Source: VYFG01 sp965248685 (GTDB lineage: Bacteria; Pseudomonadota; Gammaproteobacteria; Arenicellales; Poriferihabitantaceae). Taken from it: DNA of 64,000 nt. Below the pieces are notes generated by a model. That model was not told the DNA's origin, made no database searches, and saw nothing but the letters and a program-made list of their open reading frames with translations. Positions 59,387 to 64,000 of this stretch are shown in pieces; the stretch's first letter is position 1, and each line of letters starts with the position of its first letter. The stretch covers positions 620,001-684,000 of the forward strand of contig CBDFKC010000004.1 in NCBI GenBank assembly GCA_965248685.1. The letters are read 5' to 3'. The position numbers and the translations under genes are program-made.

Positions 59387-60619
59387 CTAAAATCTACTGG
59401 GGGAAAAAGCCTCGATATTGACGCAGGTTGGCTGGTCACTAATTAGCTCGGCGATCAACTTCCCGGTAATCCCTCCCAGGGTCAGCCCTATGTGCTGATG
59501 ACCGAATGCGTACAGAATGTCCCGGGAATGCGGACTGTAACCGATGACGGGAAGAGCATCCGGCATGGTGGGACGAAAACCTAACCAGGTTTGCTGGGGG
59601 TTTTCTTCGAGCTGAAACATTTCCCTGGCTTTCGTTGTCAGATAATCCAGCTTTAGTTGATTGGCAGGCTTCGCGAGACCAGCAATTTCCACGGTTCCGG
59701 CGAATCGAAGGCCGCTATCGGTAGGCGTTGCATAGAGGCCAGCCTCTGCCCAACCAACCGGTCTTTTTAACAGGGCCTGGCGTCCTTCAAACTGGACATG
59801 ATAACCACGCTCGGTATCCAGAGGAAGGGATTCAATTCCGGCATTTCCAATCGTTCCGGAAAAGGCGCCGGCTGCGATAATGACCTTATCCCCCGAGACT
59901 TGTCTGTCGTCTTCAAGAACCACTGCGCAACCGGTAGTCGCAAGTGCCTTTACTTTTGCCTGAACGAATTTTCCACCGTGGGTCACGAAGTGATTAAAAT
60001 ATCGATCGATCAGAGATTTAGGATTGACCGTTTGTCGCGCATCGGTATATAACAGACCGCCGTAAAAACGACTGCTTATACTAGGTTCGAGTTGCTGGAT
60101 ATCATCGCCGGTAATGGTGTCAAATTTCACGCCATGGTCTTTGCGTGATTTATTGGAAGTAAAGGCGGCTTCGTAAGCCTGCCGGGTCTTATAAATATAC
60201 AGGCAGCCCTTGCGGCTAAACAAATGTTCTGACTGGGTATCACTCACCAGGCTGTCGAGTCCTTCAAAGGTCGACGCCAGTAGCGAAGCGAGAGCGTTTA
60301 CAGAATGTCGGACCTTGGAGGGTCGGCAATGATTCAGCAAGCTGAGACTCCAGCCAATATTAGAAATTGCATATCCAATATCAATGCTCAATGGGCTTTG
60401 TTTAGCAAACAGTAGACGAGGTAAGCTCCAAATGAGTGCGGGACTGTTAACCGGGATGCAGGCGTAATCAGCGATGGTGCAGGCATTTCCGAAAGAGGTT
60501 CCGGAACCGGGCTCGCTGTGATCTACCAGGGTAACCTGATGACCATTGCGCTGAATCCATAACGCGCAGCTAACCCCTACTATCCCCGCTCCAACAACGA
60601 TAACATGCCTGGGATTCAT
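59387..60619 (-). CDS. DadA-like FAD-dependent amino-acid oxidoreductase
   Basis: Flavoprotein of 410 aa of the DAO family. The FAD-binding motif is VIVVGAGIVGVSCALWIQRNG, followed by GSGTSFGNACTIADYACIP, typical of D-amino acid dehydrogenases (DadA). The late part has TWLGFRPTMPDALPVIGYSP and GHQHIGLTLGGITGKLIAEL, also DadA-like. It would oxidise a D-amino acid or N-methyl amino acid and pass electrons to the respiratory chain. Its stop codon directly abuts the stop of TpsA (59386/59387), leaving no intergenic base. Confidence 0.88.
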   Translation of the reverse strand: MNPRHVIVVGAGIVGVSCALWIQRNGHQVTLVDHSEPGSGTSFGNACTIADYACIPVNSPALIWSLPRLLFAKQSPLSIDIGYAISNIGWSLSLLNHCRPSKVRHSVNALASLLASTFEGLDSLVSDTQSEHLFSRKGCLYIYKTRQAYEAAFTSNKSRKDHGVKFDTITGDDIQQLEPSISSRFYGGLLYTDARQTVNPKSLIDRYFNHFVTHGGKFVQAKVKALATTGCAVVLEDDRQVSGDKVIIAAGAFSGTIGNAGIESLPLDTERGYHVQFEGRQALLKRPVGWAEAGLYATPTDSGLRFAGTVEIAGLAKPANQLKLDYLTTKAREMFQLEENPQQTWLGFRPTMPDALPVIGYSPHSRDILYAFGHQHIGLTLGGITGKLIAELISDQPTCVNIEAFSPSRF

Positions 60620-60658
60620 TTTTTCGTTGATAACATCTATTGCTGAAGGTTTAAGGTT

Positions 60659-61039
60659 TCAGGATAAATCGATTGCGTGAGCAGATAGATCTGAAAACTC
60701 AATCTCCTCAAGGGCGCGTTGATGAGTTGCCCGCATCACGACTTTGGGTGCTGCGCCCCCCTCTAGTGCTTGTTGCCACCGACTGGCGCAAAGGCACCAG
60801 CGATCACCAGGTTTAAGGCCAGTGAAGTTATATTCCGGAACAGGCGTGCTGAGATCATTGCCTGCAGATTTGCTGAATTCAAGAAATTCTGCGGTTGCGA
60901 CAATACATATGGTATGTGAACCGAAATCTTCCGGTCCCGTTTCGCAACATCCGCTACGGGTAAACCCGGTAACAGGATCAACTGAACAAATTGCAAGTGG
61001 TTCGTCCAAGACGCTACGCTGATTTTCTGGCCAGTCCAT
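60659..61039 (-). CDS. DUF2237 family protein
   Basis: Protein of 126 aa, full length for DUF2237. Conserved features are EPLAICSVDPVTGFTRSGCC, GSHTICIVATAEFLEFSKSA, GNDLSTPVPEYNFTGLKPGD and RWCLCASRWQQAL. The conserved cysteines (SGCC, CLC) suggest metal binding or redox chemistry, but the family has no known function. It lies 39 bp upstream of the DadA-like gene and 28 bp downstream of the methyltransferase-like gene, all on the minus strand, so probably one operon. Confidence 0.9.
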   Translation of the reverse strand: MDWPENQRSVLDEPLAICSVDPVTGFTRSGCCETGPEDFGSHTICIVATAEFLEFSKSAGNDLSTPVPEYNFTGLKPGDRWCLCASRWQQALEGGAAPKVVMRATHQRALEEIEFSDLSAHAIDLS

Positions 61040-61067
61040 AGAATACTTTTCTCAATTTTAACTGTAA

Positions 61068-62243
61068 TCAGGACTTTCTTTGTACAACAAATGCTTCGTT
61101 GGTAAACCACAAACCGCCATAGCGCTCCAGAATTTTTCTGGTTGCGGTTATATAGTCGGCGCCCCCAGACATTACATCGGCCAGTCTTGAGTCCTCAATT
61201 TGAGCCACGTAGGCCGCTGCATTCCAGGCTGCCAGCAACGTGGAGGTGCCAATATGTTCGTCGACCTCCGATGGCATGGTATGCATGCGGTAGCGAAATA
61301 ATGCATTGCTTGAATCTGTTACGTCACGGAAACTAAGCTTGGGTGATGTCTTGGCCATTTTTTCCATTAAAGAGCGGGTTAATAACGGACCGGGAGTTTT
61401 AAATGGGTCTTCATCTGGCCAAATTTCCCGCACAATTTCGAGGGCCGGGTCGCGACCAGTGGCTTGAATCCCTACCAGAACTCCGTTCATTGCAAGAGCA
61501 TTTGCTAACGGCGCGAGAACATAATCTACCTTCTTCGCTGCTGGCAATCTGGCCCGATAAGGTTGGGCCGCCAGTGCAAGATCATAACGTAGCGAAGAGT
61601 CGCCTTTGGTCGGGATGATTTCGTCCAGGGTAAAGGCGCGATCCGAACGACTGATGGTAACCACGGTTGGGGTAACGTATCTTGGGTTGCCGGTTGTCGG
61701 GCTTGCAGCCACTTGCCAAAGATCTGCCAGTTCTTCATGAACCTCTTTTATCTGACGTTCGAATTCATAGCTACTGGTACCTTCGAGACGAATATCACGG
61801 AATACCGTTCGCTCCCGGTCTTCCGGTTTTTTTGGCTGAAGATAGGGCGCTTCGTAAAAATACAGATTGGTAAATACGAATACTGTTTCAGGATGTTCTA
61901 CCAGTCGATCAGCAGTTTTGTCCATTGCCAGTCGAACATCTTCAAGGCTGATTTCCTTTCCAACTACCAGAAAGGGTGCGTGGGGGAACCGCTGGTGTAA
62001 TCTTCGTAGGACCCCGGACAGAACCGTTCCATCACCAACACCGGCATCGAAAATTTTGACCGCTGGCGGTTTTGGTTGAAGCCTTACTAACTCATGATCG
62101 ATACGTTCAACTGAAGCCCATTTCTCCCCGCAGGTCGTGACAAACATCAGATACTTCAGGCGATTGTCGTAAAATCGAAGTGGTTTATCTTTGCCCACGA
62201 CTTTGATTTTTATGTCGGCTTTGCTGCTGCTCGAATCATTCAT
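61068..62243 (-). CDS. Methyltransferase-like protein, unknown
   Basis: Protein of 391 aa. A SAM-binding motif I is visible (VKIFDAGVGDGTVLSGVLRRL), followed by an acidic strand end (FLVVGKEISLEDVRLAM). The rest does not match a family I can name. A central segment (YVTPTVVTISRSDRAFTLDEI) and a later VDYVLAPLANALAMNGVLVG resemble the core strands of Rossmann methyltransferases, with long insertions. It is probably cytoplasmic and in an operon with DUF2237 and the DadA-like gene. The product is uncertain. Confidence 0.65.
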   Translation of the reverse strand: MNDSSSSKADIKIKVVGKDKPLRFYDNRLKYLMFVTTCGEKWASVERIDHELVRLQPKPPAVKIFDAGVGDGTVLSGVLRRLHQRFPHAPFLVVGKEISLEDVRLAMDKTADRLVEHPETVFVFTNLYFYEAPYLQPKKPEDRERTVFRDIRLEGTSSYEFERQIKEVHEELADLWQVAASPTTGNPRYVTPTVVTISRSDRAFTLDEIIPTKGDSSLRYDLALAAQPYRARLPAAKKVDYVLAPLANALAMNGVLVGIQATGRDPALEIVREIWPDEDPFKTPGPLLTRSLMEKMAKTSPKLSFRDVTDSSNALFRYRMHTMPSEVDEHIGTSTLLAAWNAAAYVAQIEDSRLADVMSGGADYITATRKILERYGGLWFTNEAFVVQRKS

Positions 62244-62288
62244 TGGTAATAAAACTCCTTGGTACGCTATATAGAGTAAGACCGGTTA

Positions 62289-63068
62289 TCAGCTGCTCTT
62301 TTGTTGAATGGAAAATTGTTGAGCTTGGCTGATAGTGCCGTTGATCAAATAGTTGTATTCCATAATTTCCATCTCGGGGAATGATATCAACAACAACGTG
62401 GTAGTTCGAGTGCCATAGCTCTCGCCGCGGACAAAAATTGAGGATAACTCCCGCTCCAATCCGGGGTCAATGCCAGTTTCTGGAAGCTGGTCCAGATCAG
62501 ATTGGGTAGTGTCCTGCATAATGGCAAGCAACTGCTCTGGTTCAATACTCGATGAATGAGAAATATAGTTTGATAACTTCTCAACCCCCAGAGACATCTT
62601 TGGCCAAGATTGATCGATACTGCCGTTACTAATGCTGTGGAAACCTGACTTCAATTGTTTGGCCGAATTGAACCCATAGCCCCATAGTTGCAGGCAATGG
62701 ATATCACCATATACCAGGTTAAACGGATTGTAGTTTTGATGATTTAGTTCGAGAAACTTTTCGAAGTCACTATTTGACTCGTGAAACAGTTGCGGACTCA
62801 AAAAACGGCTTACCAGTTCTCCCCTGGACAGTGCATTTTTACGCTGGCTGCCGGGTTGGCGGTAATTAGTGATTGCCGCGAATTTACCGCTTCGATTAAC
62901 GCCTAACCAGGTCCCGCCGGCTTCTATATCTCGACCGGCAAGGACATTCAGGTCGTCCTGCCAGTATCCCATCGATCGGCTCGGCCTGGCAAAGAATTCA
63001 TCCCGATTTGCAGCGATGATAAGTGGATATTGGGGGTGCTGGTTTTTGGCGATAAAAAGGATACACAT
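62289..63068 (-). CDS. NRDE family protein (TANGO2-like)
   Basis: Protein of 259 aa. The start at 63068 gives the family N-terminus MCILFIAKNQHPQYPLIIAA followed by NRDEFFARPS, with the conserved Cys2 and the eponymous N-R-D-E motif; a longer frame to 63089 is less likely. Other marks are AGRDIEAGGTWLGVNRSGKF, AAITNYR and the C-terminal VRGESYGTRTTTLLLI. Members of this Ntn-hydrolase-like group include the eukaryotic TANGO2 protein. The substrate in bacteria is unknown. Confidence 0.9.
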   Translation of the reverse strand: MCILFIAKNQHPQYPLIIAANRDEFFARPSRSMGYWQDDLNVLAGRDIEAGGTWLGVNRSGKFAAITNYRQPGSQRKNALSRGELVSRFLSPQLFHESNSDFEKFLELNHQNYNPFNLVYGDIHCLQLWGYGFNSAKQLKSGFHSISNGSIDQSWPKMSLGVEKLSNYISHSSSIEPEQLLAIMQDTTQSDLDQLPETGIDPGLERELSSIFVRGESYGTRTTTLLLISFPEMEIMEYNYLINGTISQAQQFSIQQKSS

Positions 63069-63165
63069 TGAGGAATTATAATGGGGCAAATTATCCCGGG
63101 GTAGATTATTTATTGGCGCTGGGGGGAAAGGTTGTATACCATCGAGCGATTAATTATCTAACGAA

Positions 63166-63759
63166 ATGCCAATGTCTGCGAAAATCAGAAAAACAGTGAT
63201 ATATCGGGAAGAAACCCTGATCGAAGGTGGAAAGGTGGCCGAGCGACCATTGGTGTTTATTGCTGCCGCGACGGTAATAAAGAATCCCTGGGCAGGTCTG
63301 GGATTCGTCGAGGATCTCCGGCCGCAAATTAACGCCGTGGCCCCCGGACTTGGTGTATTACTGACTGAATATATTATCCAGCATGCGGGGTCTGGTGATG
63401 CCGTTGAAGGCTATGGAAAGGCGGCGATCGTTGGCGTCGATGGTGAAGTGGAGCACGCATCGGCAATAATACATACCTTGAGGTTTGGGAATACTTACCG
63501 TAAGGCAGTTGGAGCAGAAAGTTACCTGAGTTTCACCAATACCCGAGGGGGTGCTAATGCGCCAATCTCTATTCCCTTGATGCATAAACATGATGCTGGA
63601 ATGCGTTCACACTATCTGACAATTCAGTTTTCCATCAATGATGCCCCCGCCGCTGATGAGATCGTTGTTGCTCTGGGCGCCTCCATTGGTGGCCGCCCTC
63701 ATCATCGCATTGGCGATCGTTATCGGGACCTCGAAGAACTGGGAGCGAATAACGTTTAG
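63166..63759 (+). CDS. Amino acid synthesis family protein (DUF1185)
   Basis: Protein of 197 aa, full length. Family features are KTVIYREETLIEGGKVAERP, AAATVIKNPWAGLGFVEDL, GYGKAAIVGVDGEVEHASAI, and late DEIVVALGASIGGRPHHRIG, DRYRDL. The domain is known in proteins annotated for amino acid synthesis and in ring-opening enzyme clusters, but no reaction is settled. The start is ATG at 63166 (or 63172). The next gene begins only 6 bp after its stop. Confidence 0.87.
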   Translation: MPMSAKIRKTVIYREETLIEGGKVAERPLVFIAAATVIKNPWAGLGFVEDLRPQINAVAPGLGVLLTEYIIQHAGSGDAVEGYGKAAIVGVDGEVEHASAIIHTLRFGNTYRKAVGAESYLSFTNTRGGANAPISIPLMHKHDAGMRSHYLTIQFSINDAPAADEIVVALGASIGGRPHHRIGDRYRDLEELGANNV

Positions 63760-63765
63760 AAAAAA

Positions 63766-64000
63766 GTGGAAATAGGAAAAGTCAACGCGCTGGAAGTCCT
63801 CAAGGAGGTTGAATTCGGTATTTATCTGGACGCTGGAGAAGCTGGTGAAATTTTAATGCCGAAACGCTACGTTCCGAATGGGGTTGAACCGGGGTCTATA
63901 GTAGAAGCATTTATCTACCGGGACTCTGAAGATCGTCTGATCGCAACGTCGGAGAATCCAAAAGTAATGGTAGGTGAGTGTGCCTATCTCAGAGTACAGG
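63766..64000 (+). CDS. S1-domain RNA-binding protein, CvfB/YitL type (3' partial)
   Basis: The first 78 codons of a gene cut by the window edge. The frame starts with GTG at 63766, 6 bp after the DUF1185 stop and in the same frame. The sequence IGKVNALEVLKEVEFGIYLD, GEILMPKRYVP and VEAFIYRDSEDRLIATSENP is the N-terminal S1-like domain of CvfB/YitL proteins, which bind RNA. In the family, two more S1-like domains and a winged helix follow. The ribosome binding site is weak, so coupling to the upstream gene is likely. Confidence 0.85.
   Translation, partial: MEIGKVNALEVLKEVEFGIYLDAGEAGEILMPKRYVPNGVEPGSIVEAFIYRDSEDRLIATSENPKVMVGECAYLRVQ

Overview
The window looks like part of the chromosome of a Gammaproteobacterium, probably marine or otherwise aquatic. 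This is inferred from gene content: a polyamine-type ABC importer, an Slp lipoprotein pair, a DUF3305/DUF3306/TorD formate dehydrogenase cluster, an ovothiol-type methyltransferase, two-partner secretion genes and a DUF1185 protein. Base composition is mid-GC by eye and somewhat AT-richer between about 5 and 8.2 kb. I see no rRNA, tRNA, CRISPR array, transposase or phage gene. The first and last genes are cut by the window edges.

Layout: 0-4.5 kb, polyamine-type ABC importer (ATPase, two permeases, binding protein) with a clear terminator. 4.5-4.95 kb, three tandem 143-bp repeats. 5-8.2 kb, a strip of small unrelated plus-strand genes (VOC, DUF3024, Stf0 sulfotransferase, GyrI-like, GNAT). 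8.4-11.8 kb, SDR, cupin, PEP-mutase-like and questin-oxidase-like genes; the last has a MerR-type promoter. 11.9-13.7 kb, a three-gene ExbB/ExbD-like operon. 13.9-17.3 kb, a 2-oxoglutarate oxygenase with two creatinase-family hydrolases. 17.5-22.7 kb, an HNH nuclease, a subtilase with a second zinc-protease motif, an OvoM-like methyltransferase, a membrane protein and two more methyltransferases. 22.8-23.9 kb, twin Slp lipoproteins. 23.95-28.9 kb, a three-gene operon led by a full-length arthropod-type hemocyanin/prophenoloxidase homologue, followed by a zinc metallopeptidase and an MBL-fold hydrolase. 29-35.6 kb, CYTH, LysE, aldo/keto reductase, acyl-CoA ligase, PhyH dioxygenase, a thioesterase/DsbA fusion and TauE. 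35.7-48.9 kb, a formate dehydrogenase island (fdhD, DUF3305, DUF3306, polyferredoxin, TorD, TAT peptide, alpha, beta, lipoprotein, gamma) followed by an ankyrin protein, a biotin-ligase-like protein and a Rieske-like protein with altered ligands. 49.5-59.4 kb, CHASE2 adenylate cyclase divergent from a TpsB/FecR/TpsA secretion operon. 59.4-64 kb, DadA-like oxidase, DUF2237, a methyltransferase-like protein, NRDE, DUF1185 and the start of an S1-type RNA-binding protein.

The strongest candidate for an undescribed system is the hemocyanin-like operon. All six copper histidines and the C-terminal hemocyanin domain are recognisable, and the next gene is a protease, which recalls the proteolytic activation of arthropod prophenoloxidase. 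Other items worth attention are the serine/metallo double-motif protease, the creatinase-family operon, the proton-channel operon with an unusual ExbD-like partner, and the Rieske-like protein in which the second histidine ligand and both disulfide cysteines are replaced. Functional statements rest on motif recognition by eye; no database search was run.
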